From the NCBI GenBank assembly GCA_024281695.1, contig JAMXAE010000002.1, forward strand, positions 1 to 61,352: a stretch of 61,352 nt of DNA. Direction: 5' to 3'. This document shows, in pieces, positions 28,230-38,581 of the stretch. Made by a program: the position numbers and the translations under genes. Under the pieces are notes generated by a model. That model was given only the letters and a program-made list of their open reading frames with translations, had not been told where the DNA came from and made no database searches. The DNA comes from Nitrosomonas sp. GTDB lineage: Bacteria; Pseudomonadota; Gammaproteobacteria; Burkholderiales; Nitrosomonadaceae. Numbering within the stretch: the stretch's first letter is position 1; each line of letters opens with the position of its first letter.

Positions 28230-29498
28230 ATGGGTTTTCAGCATGGTTTAAGTGGACTTAACGCTGCATCAACAAATCTAGATGTAATTGGGAATAATAT
28301 TGCTAATGCAAATACTGCTGGATTCAAACAATCCCATGCTCAATTTACCGATATTCTTGCAAATTCTATGGGCGGATCAGGTTCATCGCAAGTAGGTATT
28401 GGATCTAAAGTATCAACGATTGCACAATCATTTAGTCAAGGAGGCATCTCGCCTACCAACAATCCCCTAGATATTGCGATTAATGGTCAAGGCTTTTTTC
28501 GTATGAGTGAGGGAGGGGTGATTAGCTATACTAGAGATGGTCAATTTAAAGTTGATGAAAGTGGTTTTTTGACGAATGCAAAAGGCACCAATCTAACTGG
28601 TTATATAGCAGATGCGAATGGAGTCATTGATACTAGCAATCAAGTCAATTTGAAATTAACTACGGCTGATCTCCCTCCTAAAGTGACGTCAACTTTTGAT
28701 TGGGGTTTTACTTTGGATTCACGTAAAGCTGCCATACCTGCCAGCACTACTTTTAGTGTAGCTAATGGGGACAGCTATACAAATACACAGTCAGGAACGA
28801 TTATCGATAGCCTCGGAAATTCACATGTTCTCGCCATTTATTTCCGGAAATCGGATGCTGCGGCTAATACCTGGAATGCCTATACAACAGTTGATGGAAA
28901 GATTGATGGCACAGGTTTGCCTGTTGGAGTGACTTTGGACGGCAGTGCTTCAACAACATTAGCTTTTGATGGAAAAGGCGCATTAACCCCGTCTACAAAA
29001 TCAGTTGCTGTATCGGTTGATTTGGCGGCTATTGATTCAACATTAGGAGCAACTTCACCCTTGAATTTTACTTTGGATTTATCTAAGACAAAGCAATACG
29101 GTTCTGATTTTGCTGTAACTGCAATTGCACAAGATGGTTATCCTTCTAGCCGGCTGGCTGGTTTTACTACAGCGGCTGATGGTGTGATTCAAGGAAGTTA
29201 TAGTAATGGCGAGACCAGGGCATTAGGTCAGATTGTTCTGGCTAATTTTGTTAACCCGCAAGGATTGAATCCTATCGGAGATGGTCGCTGGGTAGAGACA
29301 TCAAGCTCAGGCCAACCCTTAGTTGGACCACCAGGAACTGGAACACTAGGAGTACTCCAATCTTCGGCCATTGAAGATGCTAATGTTGATCTGACATCTG
29401 AATTGGTAAAAATGATTACAGCTCAGCGTATGTATCAGGCGAATGCTAAATCAATAGAAACTCAGGATGCTGTTTTACAAACATTGGTTAATCTCTAG
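28230..29498 (+). CDS. flgE: flagellar hook protein FlgE
   Basis: Hook subunit, 422 residues. N-terminal GFQHGLSGLNAASTNLDVIG, IANANTAGFKQS, GISPTNNPLDIAINGQGFF, and C-terminal ANVDLTSELVKMITAQRMYQ. The middle is Thr/Ser/Ala-rich as in other hook proteins. Good GGAG upstream of ATG 28230. Confidence 0.96.
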   Translation: MGFQHGLSGLNAASTNLDVIGNNIANANTAGFKQSHAQFTDILANSMGGSGSSQVGIGSKVSTIAQSFSQGGISPTNNPLDIAINGQGFFRMSEGGVISYTRDGQFKVDESGFLTNAKGTNLTGYIADANGVIDTSNQVNLKLTTADLPPKVTSTFDWGFTLDSRKAAIPASTTFSVANGDSYTNTQSGTIIDSLGNSHVLAIYFRKSDAAANTWNAYTTVDGKIDGTGLPVGVTLDGSASTTLAFDGKGALTPSTKSVAVSVDLAAIDSTLGATSPLNFTLDLSKTKQYGSDFAVTAIAQDGYPSSRLAGFTTAADGVIQGSYSNGETRALGQIVLANFVNPQGLNPIGDGRWVETSSSGQPLVGPPGTGTLGVLQSSAIEDANVDLTSELVKMITAQRMYQANAKSIETQDAVLQTLVNL

Positions 29499-29563
29499 CA
29501 TCATTTTTCAGCAGCTTATAGATTACTAAGAAATATTCTTATTTCATTGAGATTGAGTAAAAA

Positions 29564-30307
29564 ATGGATCGACTGATCTACACATCAATGACTGGAGCGA
29601 ATCATACGCTAAACCAGCAGGCTACGGTTGCGCATAACTTAGCTAACGCTACAACAACAGGCTATCGTGCTGAGAATAATGCATTTCGTGCTGTTCCGGT
29701 ATTCGGTGATGGATTACCAACACGTGCTTTTGTCGTTGATTCAACAATAGGTGCCGATTTTACACCGGGTACTTTACAAACAACTGGCCGTGATCTAGAT
29801 GTTGCAATCCAAGGTTCTGGGTGGATTACCGTTCAGCTGGACAATGGTGAAGAGGCTTATACTCGCAATGGTAGTTTACAAGTTAGCCCCAATGGCATCT
29901 TATTGACTCAAAATGGGCTTAGAGTTAAGGGTGATGCAGGCATCATTACGGTTCCGCCAGAAACTCGTATCACGATTGGAGTAGATGGCACCGTATCTTC
30001 TGTACCAATTAACCCTCAGCCGAATACAGTCGCTCTAGTGGGAAGAATTAAACTAGTAGATCCGCCGCAAGACAAGCTTATTAAAAAGGCTGATGGCTTA
30101 TTTCATCTTAAAGATGGTGGAGTGGTGCAAGCTGATGCCAAAGTCAGACTAGTGGATGGAACATTGGAGGGGAGCAATGTGAATGTCGTGCATGAGATGG
30201 TTAGCATGATAGCACTTGCTCGACAATTTGATATGCAAATGAAAATACTTGAGAACGCGCAGCAGAACGCGCAGCAGGCCAGTGAAATAATGGTTGTCAG
30301 ACTTTAA
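29564..30307 (+). CDS. flgF: flagellar basal-body rod protein FlgF
   Basis: Proximal rod subunit, 247 residues. [20 protein letters not shown] start and [15 protein letters not shown] are typical of FlgF, with C-terminal [20 protein letters not shown]. An imperfect duplication of GAACGCGCAGCA occurs near its 3' end. 65 bases after flgE. Confidence 0.95.
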   Translation: MDRLIYTSMTGANHTLNQQATVAHNLANATTTGYRAENNAFRAVPVFGDGLPTRAFVVDSTIGADFTPGTLQTTGRDLDVAIQGSGWITVQLDNGEEAYTRNGSLQVSPNGILLTQNGLRVKGDAGIITVPPETRITIGVDGTVSSVPINPQPNTVALVGRIKLVDPPQDKLIKKADGLFHLKDGGVVQADAKVRLVDGTLEGSNVNVVHEMVSMIALARQFDMQMKILENAQQNAQQASEIMVVRL

Positions 30308-30333
30308 GAATCAGACACAAATTTAGGAGGTTA

Positions 30334-31122
30334 ATGATTATGATACGTTCGTTATGGATTTCTAAAACAGGTCTTGATGCTCAACAAACCAAAATGGATG
30401 TGATATCAAATAATTTAGCGAATGTTAGCACTAATGGATTTAAACGTGCTCGTGCAGTATTTGAAGATTTGTTATATCAGACTGTACGTCAACCAGGCGC
30501 TCAGTCTTCACAGCAGACTCAATTGCCCTCAGGTTTGCAAATTGGCACAGGTGTTAAGCCTGTTGCGACAGAGAATATTTTTACCCAAGGGGGAATCTCA
30601 CAAACGGCTAATCAGCGTGATGTAGCCATAAATGGGATAGGTTTTTTTCAAATTCTGCTACCTGATGGTACGACTGCTTACACACGTGATGGTGCATTTC
30701 AATCTGATATCAATGGTCAGCTTGTAACATCCAGTGGATATACAGTTCAACCAGCAATTACGGTTCCGCCTAATGCGACAGGAATTACAATTGCAAATGA
30801 CGGTACAGTATCTGCAACAGTACCTGGATCTGTTGCACCTATTCAAGTTGGTAATCTTCAATTAGCTAGTTTTATTAATCCAGCAGGATTGCAGAAGAGA
30901 GGTGAGAATCTATATATGGAAACAGCATCCAGTGGAACACCTAATCAGAATGCTCCTGGTACCAACGGATTAGGGACATTAAATCAGGGGTTTGTTGAAA
31001 CATCAAATGTAAACGTAGTGGAAGAATTGGTTAGTATGATTCAAACACAACGTGCTTACGAGATGAATTCAAAATCAATTGAAACTTCAGATCAAATGTT
31101 ACAAAGACTGGCTCAATTATAG
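30334..31122 (+). CDS. flgG: flagellar basal-body rod protein FlgG
   Basis: Distal rod subunit, 262 residues. [35 protein letters not shown] and the C-terminal [20 protein letters not shown] identify FlgG. AGGAGG is upstream; ATG 30340 is the homologue-like start, ATG 30334 the one with closer spacing. Confidence 0.97.
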   Translation: MIMIRSLWISKTGLDAQQTKMDVISNNLANVSTNGFKRARAVFEDLLYQTVRQPGAQSSQQTQLPSGLQIGTGVKPVATENIFTQGGISQTANQRDVAINGIGFFQILLPDGTTAYTRDGAFQSDINGQLVTSSGYTVQPAITVPPNATGITIANDGTVSATVPGSVAPIQVGNLQLASFINPAGLQKRGENLYMETASSGTPNQNAPGTNGLGTLNQGFVETSNVNVVEELVSMIQTQRAYEMNSKSIETSDQMLQRLAQL

Positions 31123-31127
31123 TTGAG

Positions 31128-31868
31128 ATGATTGCCTGGGATACTGTGATGTTAAATATCATCCTGATAAAACAAAATCAGCATTTGTGCTGGTATACAT
31201 CGTTGATACTTTTTTTGCTAGTATCAGGTTGTGCTATGACACCATCCACAACTACTTACCAACCTAATACATTACGGCCACTTAAGCAAAGCGCGGCAGT
31301 AGCTCAACCTAATGGAGCAATCTTCCAAGCTATTAATAGTACAACGGGCGGAGTTCGTTATACGCCTTTATTTGAAGATCGACGAGCGAGAAGTGTAGGC
31401 GACACTCTTATCGTAACTTTGAATGAAACAACCAATGCGAGCAAAAGTTCTGGAAGTAATGTCGATCGTTCTGGGGATATTGGTTTCTCGGTACCTAGTC
31501 TTCTAGGGATACCTTTAAGCCTTTTGCAGAAGCATGCAACCGTTGAAGCTAAATCCAATAATAAATTTGATGGAAGTGGTGAAAGCTCGAGTAAGAATAA
31601 TTTTAAAGGAACGATTACGGTAACAGTCATAGAAGCATTACCTAATGGAAATCTCGTTGTTAGTGGAGAGAAACAAATAGGCATTAATCAAGGACAAGAG
31701 TTTATAAGACTCTCGGGTATCGTTAACCCAATTCATATTATGGGGAATACAGTTTCTTCAATTCAAGTTGCAGATGCGCGTATCGAATATCGAGCGAATG
31801 GATATATTGATGAAGCACAAACAATGGGGTGGCTATCACGCTTCTTCCTAACATTCTCGCCCTTTTGA
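31128..31868 (+). CDS. flgH: flagellar L-ring lipoprotein FlgH
   Basis: Outer-membrane L-ring subunit. Signal peptide with lipobox LLVSGC (Cys about residue 35). Landmarks: [40 protein letters not shown], and the C-terminal [20 protein letters not shown]. The start is uncertain: 31128 or ATG 31149. Confidence 0.95.
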   Translation: MIAWDTVMLNIILIKQNQHLCWYTSLILFLLVSGCAMTPSTTTYQPNTLRPLKQSAAVAQPNGAIFQAINSTTGGVRYTPLFEDRRARSVGDTLIVTLNETTNASKSSGSNVDRSGDIGFSVPSLLGIPLSLLQKHATVEAKSNNKFDGSGESSSKNNFKGTITVTVIEALPNGNLVVSGEKQIGINQGQEFIRLSGIVNPIHIMGNTVSSIQVADARIEYRANGYIDEAQTMGWLSRFFLTFSPF

Positions 31869-31888
31869 TCTCTGTAGTACAAAATATT

Positions 31889-32998
31889 ATGAAAATACAG
31901 AAAATAATTATTTGTTTTTTTCTTACTAGCACCTTACTTTTATCAGGGCTATGCACTGCTGATCGTATTAAGGATTTAGCCTCCATTCAGGGGGTACGTA
32001 ATAATCAATTGATAGGATATGGGTTAGTTGTTGGTTTAGATGGCAGTGGTGATATGACAACGCAGACACCATTCACAGTTCAGAGTGTTATCAGTATGTT
32101 AGGTCAATTGGGTGTTAACCTGCCGCCTGGTACTAATTTACAATTGCGTAATGTTGCTGCTGTTATGGTGACAGCGACGTTACCTGCATTTACTAAATCT
32201 GGTCAGCAGATTGATGTCACAGTTTCCTCCATGGGTAATGCGAAAAGTCTGCGTGGAGGAACACTATTGATGACCCCTCTTAAAGGGGTAGATAACCAGG
32301 TTTATGCAATGGCGCAGGGAAGTGTTCTAGTTGGTGGCGTTGGAGCTGCTGCTGGAGGTAGTAGTGTGCAAATTAATCATCTCAGTGTAGGACGTATCAC
32401 AGGTGGGGGTATTGTAGAACGGGAAATTGCAACTACAGTTGGGCAAGGCGATTATATTAATCTTGAACTCAATGCGTCTGACTTTACTACGGTTCATCGT
32501 ATTGTCGAAGCAATTAATGGGGTGTATCCCTCATCTGCAACTGCCATAGATGGTCGAATGGTGCAGGTGAAGGCTCCTTCTGATAACAGTCAACGTATTA
32601 TGTTTCTTTCTCGGATTGAAAGTCTTGATGTTACGCCTGCAAAAGCGCCGGCTAAGGTTATTGTGAATTCACGTACTGGTTCAGTAGTGATGAATCAAGC
32701 AGTAACACTAGAGACTAGCGCGATTGCGCATGGTAATTTATCAATAATTATCAATACTGAACCGGTAATCAGTCAACCAGGGCCATTTGCACAACGGGGT
32801 GAAACAGTAGTTGCCCAGCGGTCACAAGTTGAAATACGCACTGATGAAGGGAACTTAATGCTTTTACCTAATGGCGCGGATCTTGGCGAAGTTGTGAAGG
32901 CATTAACGGCGATTGGTGCAACAACACAAGACTTGCTATCCATATTGCAGGCTTTAAAAGCAGCAGGTTCATTGCGTGCAGATTTGGAAATTATTTAA
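31889..32998 (+). CDS. flgI: flagellar P-ring protein FlgI
   Basis: Periplasmic P-ring subunit, about 369 residues from ATG 31889. Signal peptide followed by DRIKDLASIQGVRNNQLIGY, the strongly conserved FlgI start, then GLDGSGD, GKSLRGG-like NAKSLRGGTL, and the C-terminal LGEVVKALTAIGATTQDLLS. The open frame reaches back to 31829 inside flgH, but the ATG at 31889 gives a proper signal peptide. Confidence 0.96.
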   Translation: MKIQKIIICFFLTSTLLLSGLCTADRIKDLASIQGVRNNQLIGYGLVVGLDGSGDMTTQTPFTVQSVISMLGQLGVNLPPGTNLQLRNVAAVMVTATLPAFTKSGQQIDVTVSSMGNAKSLRGGTLLMTPLKGVDNQVYAMAQGSVLVGGVGAAAGGSSVQINHLSVGRITGGGIVEREIATTVGQGDYINLELNASDFTTVHRIVEAINGVYPSSATAIDGRMVQVKAPSDNSQRIMFLSRIESLDVTPAKAPAKVIVNSRTGSVVMNQAVTLETSAIAHGNLSIIINTEPVISQPGPFAQRGETVVAQRSQVEIRTDEGNLMLLPNGADLGEVVKALTAIGATTQDLLSILQALKAAGSLRADLEII

Positions 32999-33017
32999 TA
33001 GCGTATTAAACAAACAT

Positions 33018-34028
33018 ATGATTATCTCACCTGATGTTTCTAGTAAGCTAGCAATTGATGCTAAGAGTATCGATGATTTACATTTGATGTCTAAGCAGAA
33101 TCCAGATGAAGCCTTGCAAAAAGTGGCGCAGCAGTTTGAGGCGTTATTTATGAATATGCTGCTTAAAAGTATGCGTGATGCTACACCTAAGGATGGTTTA
33201 TTTGATAGTCAACAAACTCAATTTTTTACTCAGATGCATGATCAGCAATTAGCTCAGAATATATCGACAAAGGGAGTTGGTATTGCTGACATGATGGTGA
33301 AGCAATTAACTCGAGTTAGTAATTCAGTTGAGGCCAAGACTTCTATTGGACGTGCAGATGCTATTTTATCTGCGATTAATTCTAGCGATAGCTCATCATT
33401 GGTTGCAGAGGGTCATCCAAATGACAAATCAGGGCAGTTATGGTCGAATACTCGAGCTTTGTCTAATACAAATGTACCAGTCAACAAATTTAATTCACCA
33501 GTTGATGAATTAATAACGGCAGCCCAATTGGGAAGTATGCAATTAAATAAAGTATCTAGTCATCCAACTAATTTTATAGATAAACTTTTGCCTCATGCAA
33601 AAATAGTATCGCAGTCAACAGGTATTCCTCCTCATTTCATGCTCGCACAAGCTGCTTTGGAGAGTGGATGGGGTAAACATGAGATTCGTCATGCAGATAG
33701 TAGTCCAAGTTACAATCTATTTGGTATTAAAGCAGGTGCAAGCTGGAAAGGAGATGTTGTTGAAACCGTAACTACTGAATATATTAATGGTATGCCACAG
33801 AAGGTGGTCGAAAGATTCCGTGCTTATAACTCGTATGCTGAGGGATTTAATGACTATGCCAAATTGCTACTAGATAATCCACGCTATGCAAAAGTGCTGA
33901 AGTCTACTGATGCTGAGGCATTTGCAAATGGTCTCCAGCGTGCTGGATATGCCACTGATCCATTATATGCAGACAAGCTAATTCGAATACTCAATAGTGA
34001 TGCATTGCAGAATCGAGAATTAATTTAA
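33018..34028 (+). CDS. flgJ: flagellar rod-binding protein / peptidoglycan hydrolase FlgJ
   Basis: Bifunctional, about 336 residues from ATG 33018. N-terminal rod-binding domain with QQFEALFMNMLLKSMRDATP; C-terminal glucosaminidase domain (about 190-330) with HAKIVSQSTGIPPHFMLAQA, ALESGWGKHEI (catalytic Glu) and YNLFGIKAGASWKG. Gives the rod passage through peptidoglycan. GTG 32976 would overlap flgI. Confidence 0.95.
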   Translation: MIISPDVSSKLAIDAKSIDDLHLMSKQNPDEALQKVAQQFEALFMNMLLKSMRDATPKDGLFDSQQTQFFTQMHDQQLAQNISTKGVGIADMMVKQLTRVSNSVEAKTSIGRADAILSAINSSDSSSLVAEGHPNDKSGQLWSNTRALSNTNVPVNKFNSPVDELITAAQLGSMQLNKVSSHPTNFIDKLLPHAKIVSQSTGIPPHFMLAQAALESGWGKHEIRHADSSPSYNLFGIKAGASWKGDVVETVTTEYINGMPQKVVERFRAYNSYAEGFNDYAKLLLDNPRYAKVLKSTDAEAFANGLQRAGYATDPLYADKLIRILNSDALQNRELI

Positions 34029-34041
34029 TGCCCAAAATTTC

Positions 34042-34068
34042 TTAATTCTTTTATTCATTTGCCGATAC
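34042..34068 (+). promoter_or_regulatory. sigma28 (FliA) promoter for flgKL
   Basis: TTAA, 15 bases, then GCCGATAC, against the consensus TAAA-N15-GCCGATAA; seven of eight -10 bases match and spacing is exact. It lies 44 bases before flgK, a gene pair often transcribed late by FliA. Confidence 0.6.
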
Positions 34069-34111
34069 AACATGTATATGTTTTTTAAATACTAAAAATC
34101 AGACTGGAATT

Positions 34112-36028
34112 ATGGGAAATAGTATTCTTGACATTGGAGTTACTGGTTTATTAACTGCGCAAAGCCAGTTGCAAACAACTAGTCATAATATTAGCAATGC
34201 GAACACACCTGGCTTTAATCGCCAGCAAGTTATTCTTAACACAAATATTCCACAATCATCAGGTGCCGGATTTGTTGGGCGTGGGGTTCATTCAACAACT
34301 GTGCAACGCATATACAGTCAATTTCTTGTTAGTCAATCATTACAGATTCAAACACAGAGTCAGTCGCTAGATAGTAATTATGCTCAGATAAAACAGTTAG
34401 ATACTATGTTTTCTGAGGCTACTTCTGGCCTCTCGCCGACACTCCAGAATTTTTTTAGTGCTATACAAGATGTAGCAACAAATCCATCTCTAATCCCATC
34501 GCGACAGGCTATGTTGAGTAATGCTGAAGCGCTTGTTTCACGTTTCCAGAGTATGGATCAACGTATGTCTCAAATTAGAGAAGGCGTAAATACTCAAATT
34601 ACTAGTAGTGTTGTTGAGATAAATTCTTTGGCTGACCAAGTATCAAAAATGAATCAACAGATACTTCTAGCCGAAGGTGCTGCTGGTGGGCAACCTGCTA
34701 ATGATATGCTGGATCAACGAGATGAACTTATTAACCAGTTAAGTAAATTAATAAATATCGATACGGTTAGACAAGATGATGGCGCTGTAAGCGTTTTTGT
34801 TGGTAATGGTCAGGCATTAGTTGTTGGTGCGCAAGCATTATCATTGCAAGCGATTCAATCACCTGATAATCCAGAGAATTTAACAATAGGGCTAGTTAGT
34901 GGGGATAATGTTATTCAGTTACCTGAGAGTCAGATTACAGGCGGTATTTTAGGCGGTATTTTATCGTTCCGTAGGGTTACTCTCGATAGCGCACAAAATG
35001 CACTGGGAAGAATCGCTATAACGTTGGCACAAACATTTAATGCACAGCATCAATTAGGTATGGATCTTAATGGAAATATGGGTGAAGATTTCTTTACCGT
35101 ACCTTCCCCAAAAGTAATTTCTGCGTCGACCAATAATATAGCTTCTAATGTCACTGTAGGAATAAGTAATTTTAATGCCTTAACAACAAGTGATTATCAG
35201 TTTTCTTATGATGGAACAAACTATACGCTTACTAAGTTATCTGATAAAAGCTCAATAAGTACTTCAGTAGTTCCATCTGGAGCGACGCCACTAATTCTTG
35301 ATGGTATATCTGTCACAGGAGCAGTCATTCTCTCTAATGAAAAATTTTTAATTCAGCCGACTATCAATGGTGCAAAGAACATAGCAGTGAATATTACTGA
35401 TACTACTAAAATTGCTGCAGCAGGGCCTAATAGGACCAGTGCCGCATCAACGAATTCTGGTACAGGGGCTATTAGTGCTGGAACTGTAAATTCATTGCCT
35501 CTTAATTCTAATCTTCAACAACCTCTAACTATTACATTTCATACTCCATATGATGGACAATACGATGTGACCGGTATTGGTACTGGATTGCCAGCGACTA
35601 ACCAAAATTATGCAGAAGGAGCAGATATTAGTTTCAATGGTTATAAATTTCAAATTAGCGGTAATCCCGCTGCAGGAGATATCTTTACAATTTCTCCCAA
35701 TAATAGCGGATCTGCTGATAATCGAAATGCACTATTACTGTCTGCTTTGCAGACAACAAATATTTTGGAAAGCGGCTCAGCGACTTATCAATCAGCCTAC
35801 GGGCAGCTTGTGAGTCAAATTGGTAACAAGACACGCGAACTGGATGTAACAAGTAAAGCGCAAGGTAATTTACTTGCTCAGGCTGAAAGATCCATACAAT
35901 CAATATCGGGTGTTAATCTGGACGAGGAAGCAGCTAATCTACTGCGTTTTCAACAGGCTTTTCAGGCTTCCAGTAAGGTTATTGAAATTAGTAATTCACT
36001 GTTTGATTCTATCCTTCGAATTGGTTGA
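34112..36028 (+). CDS. flgK: flagellar hook-filament junction protein FlgK
   Basis: Hook-associated protein 1, 638 residues. LDIGVTGLLTAQSQLQTTSH, NISNANTPGFNRQ, and LAEGAAGGQPANDMLDQRDE are diagnostic, with C-terminal GVNLDEEAANLLRFQQAFQA. Long Ser/Thr/Asn-rich centre. Separated from flgJ by 83 bases holding the FliA-type promoter. Confidence 0.96.
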   Translation: MGNSILDIGVTGLLTAQSQLQTTSHNISNANTPGFNRQQVILNTNIPQSSGAGFVGRGVHSTTVQRIYSQFLVSQSLQIQTQSQSLDSNYAQIKQLDTMFSEATSGLSPTLQNFFSAIQDVATNPSLIPSRQAMLSNAEALVSRFQSMDQRMSQIREGVNTQITSSVVEINSLADQVSKMNQQILLAEGAAGGQPANDMLDQRDELINQLSKLINIDTVRQDDGAVSVFVGNGQALVVGAQALSLQAIQSPDNPENLTIGLVSGDNVIQLPESQITGGILGGILSFRRVTLDSAQNALGRIAITLAQTFNAQHQLGMDLNGNMGEDFFTVPSPKVISASTNNIASNVTVGISNFNALTTSDYQFSYDGTNYTLTKLSDKSSISTSVVPSGATPLILDGISVTGAVILSNEKFLIQPTINGAKNIAVNITDTTKIAAAGPNRTSAASTNSGTGAISAGTVNSLPLNSNLQQPLTITFHTPYDGQYDVTGIGTGLPATNQNYAEGADISFNGYKFQISGNPAAGDIFTISPNNSGSADNRNALLLSALQTTNILESGSATYQSAYGQLVSQIGNKTRELDVTSKAQGNLLAQAERSIQSISGVNLDEEAANLLRFQQAFQASSKVIEISNSLFDSILRIG

Positions 36029-36057
36029 GCATTATATAGAGCAGAGGAAATAATATT

Positions 36058-37263
36058 ATGCGGATTAGTTCAAATACAATTTATGAAACCGGAACCAGCT
36101 TAATGCTTCAACAGCAAGAAGCGTTAGTTAAAACACAACAGCAGATTTCTACTGGCATGCGCATTTTAACACCTTCAGATGATCCAATTTCTGCTGCGCA
36201 AGTATTAAATATTTCACAAACAGCATCACTAAATAAGCAATACTCGGTTAATCGTGCCAGCGCAGATTCTGCGCTGGTCTTAGAGGAGAATGTATTAAAT
36301 GAGGTATCGTCACTACTTACTGCTATGAAGGTATCCGCAGTCAATGCTGGAACAGCTCTTACAGATGCTGATCGAAAGATTCTTGCTACAGAATTTCGTA
36401 GTCGATTAGATTCACTCGTTGGTCTCGCTAATACTACAGATGAAAAAGGGCAATTTCTTTTTTCAGGATATCAAGCAGGTACGAAACCTTTCGTTCAGAC
36501 TGGGTTAGATGTGCAATATATGGGAGATCAGGGGCAGAGATTAAATCAGGTAGGGCCATCGCGTCAACTGGCTGTCAGTGATTCAGGCACAGATATTTTT
36601 GAGCGTATAAAAAATGGAAATGGTGTTTTTACAACAGCGGCTAATTCACTAAATAATGGTACAGGTATTATTGATCTGGGGGCAGTTATTGCACCGACAA
36701 GCCTTACGGGTGACAATTATGAAATAACTTTTGCAGTTGCTTCTGGTGTAACAACCTATGATATTGTTAATACGACGACTGGAGCGCCAGTTTCATCAGC
36801 TAATGTTTATGTCAATAACAATACGATTACTTTTGATGGAATGCAATTGAATATTACAGGTGAACCAGTTAGCGGGGATAAATTTACTGTTTCTCCGAGT
36901 GGTAATCAAAGCATTTTCAAAACGGTAAGCGATCTAATTGTTGCGTTGGAAAAGCCTTCCAGTGGTCAACCTGGAGGCACTCGATTTACAAATAGTTTAA
37001 ATGCGGCACTAAAGAGTCTGGATAATAGTTTGGAAAATGTAAGTACGAAACAATCTTCTATTGGGTCTCGTCGTAATGAAATCGATTCATTAGAGAATGT
37101 TGGTAGCGCTCAAGATATCCAGTTTGAACAATTGCTTACACAATTGCAAAGTGTTGATTATGCAAAAGCGATATCAGATCTAAAGCAGCAAGAGTTATAC
37201 CTCCAAGCTGCACAGCAATCCTATATTAAAATTTCTGGCTTAACTTTATTTAACTTTATTTAA
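36058..37263 (+). CDS. flgL: flagellar hook-associated protein FlgL
   Basis: Hook-associated protein 3, 401 residues. MRISSNTIYETGTSLMLQQQ with QQQISTGMRILTPSDDPISA, GQFLFSGYQAGTKPF, and C-terminal ISGLTLFNFI. GAGGAAA precedes the ATG. Its stop codon overlaps the stop of the convergent purD by four bases; no terminator lies between. Confidence 0.96.
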   Translation: MRISSNTIYETGTSLMLQQQEALVKTQQQISTGMRILTPSDDPISAAQVLNISQTASLNKQYSVNRASADSALVLEENVLNEVSSLLTAMKVSAVNAGTALTDADRKILATEFRSRLDSLVGLANTTDEKGQFLFSGYQAGTKPFVQTGLDVQYMGDQGQRLNQVGPSRQLAVSDSGTDIFERIKNGNGVFTTAANSLNNGTGIIDLGAVIAPTSLTGDNYEITFAVASGVTTYDIVNTTTGAPVSSANVYVNNNTITFDGMQLNITGEPVSGDKFTVSPSGNQSIFKTVSDLIVALEKPSSGQPGGTRFTNSLNAALKSLDNSLENVSTKQSSIGSRRNEIDSLENVGSAQDIQFEQLLTQLQSVDYAKAISDLKQQELYLQAAQQSYIKISGLTLFNFI

Positions 37264-38567
37264 TTCTTTCGTTGATAGTTAATACCTTGGTAGCCTATGT
37301 CTCTGCGAATTTGGTAGCCATTAAAGTGAATCTTTTCTATTAACTTATAAACATGTTGTTGAGCAATCTTAACGTTTTCTCCTAATGTTGTTACGCATAA
37401 AACACGTCCCCCTGCTGTTAAGATTTCTTCCCCATTTTTTCCTCCTGCGAGTGTTCCAGAATGAAAAATATGAAAATTGTCAGTGTCATTTTGCTCATCT
37501 ATTAGATCAGATAAACCCTGAATGACATCATTTTTCCTTGGGTTTTCTGGATAGCCATGTGCTGCCATGACCACACAAAGCGCTGCGCGTCGATCCCATT
37601 CAATATCAACTTCATTAAGCGATCCATTCACGGCGTGCTCAATTAATGTAAAGAGATCACTTTTTAGGCGCAGCATAATAGGTTGGGTTTCTGGATCTCC
37701 AAGTCGGCAATTAAATTCCAATACTTTTGCCTCATTCTTTGCAGTAACCATCAATCCTGCATAGAGAAAGCCCCTATAGTTGATACCTTCTTTTTTCATT
37801 CCTGTTATGACAGGGGTAACGATATCGTGCATGATTTTTGCATGCAGACCAGGAGAGATAAAAGGGGTCGGTGAATAAGCACCCATCCCTCCGGTATTGG
37901 GACCTAATTCCCCGTCCTGTAGACGTTTATGATCTTGGCTGGTTGCTAGTGGTAAGATATGTTGACCATCTGTCATTACAATGAAACTGACTTCTATGCC
38001 CCGTAGAAATTCTTCTATAATAATTTCACTGCCAGCATTTCCATAATTCTTATCAACCAATATGTTATTTACAGCAGAGTGAGCTTGTTCATTTGTTTGA
38101 GCAACAATAACGCCTTTGCCTGCTGCGAGACCATCTGCTTTGATTACTAGTGGAGTGACTGATTGATCAATGTACTGGTGTGCTAGTACAGGGTCGGTGA
38201 AACTTTTGTAAGTAGCGGTAGGTATATTATGTCGTTGCATAAATTCCTTGGCAAAGACTTTCGAAGTTTCGAGCTGTGCTGCTTGCTGAGTTGGTCCAAA
38301 AATTTTCAAATTTGCAGCTTGGAATGCGTCAACGATACCGGCAGCTAACGGAATTTCCGGACCTACAATAGTGATAAATATTTCTTCTTTCTTTGCAAAT
38401 TCAATTAGTTCTGGTATTTCTGTGAGGGAAATATTCTCGATTCCATGTTCTAGTGCAGTACCTGCATTGCCAGGTGCAACATATACTTTGTGTATTCGAG
38501 GAGATTGACTTAGCTTCCATGCTAATGCATGTTCTCTGCCACCACCGCCAATAACGAGTAATTTCAT
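37260..38567 (-). CDS. purD: phosphoribosylamine-glycine ligase
   Basis: Second step of purine synthesis. ATP-grasp enzyme of 435 residues: MKLLVIGGGGREHALAWKLS, PLVIKADGLAAGKGVIVA, EFLRGIEVSFIVMTDG, GPNTGGMGAYSP, FNCRLGDPETQ. Follows purH by 14 bases in the same operon. Confidence 0.97.
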   Translation of the reverse strand: MKLLVIGGGGREHALAWKLSQSPRIHKVYVAPGNAGTALEHGIENISLTEIPELIEFAKKEEIFITIVGPEIPLAAGIVDAFQAANLKIFGPTQQAAQLETSKVFAKEFMQRHNIPTATYKSFTDPVLAHQYIDQSVTPLVIKADGLAAGKGVIVAQTNEQAHSAVNNILVDKNYGNAGSEIIIEEFLRGIEVSFIVMTDGQHILPLATSQDHKRLQDGELGPNTGGMGAYSPTPFISPGLHAKIMHDIVTPVITGMKKEGINYRGFLYAGLMVTAKNEAKVLEFNCRLGDPETQPIMLRLKSDLFTLIEHAVNGSLNEVDIEWDRRAALCVVMAAHGYPENPRKNDVIQGLSDLIDEQNDTDNFHIFHSGTLAGGKNGEEILTAGGRVLCVTTLGENVKIAQQHVYKLIEKIHFNGYQIRRDIGYQGINYQRKN

Positions 38568-38581
38568 GATATTTAGTAACC

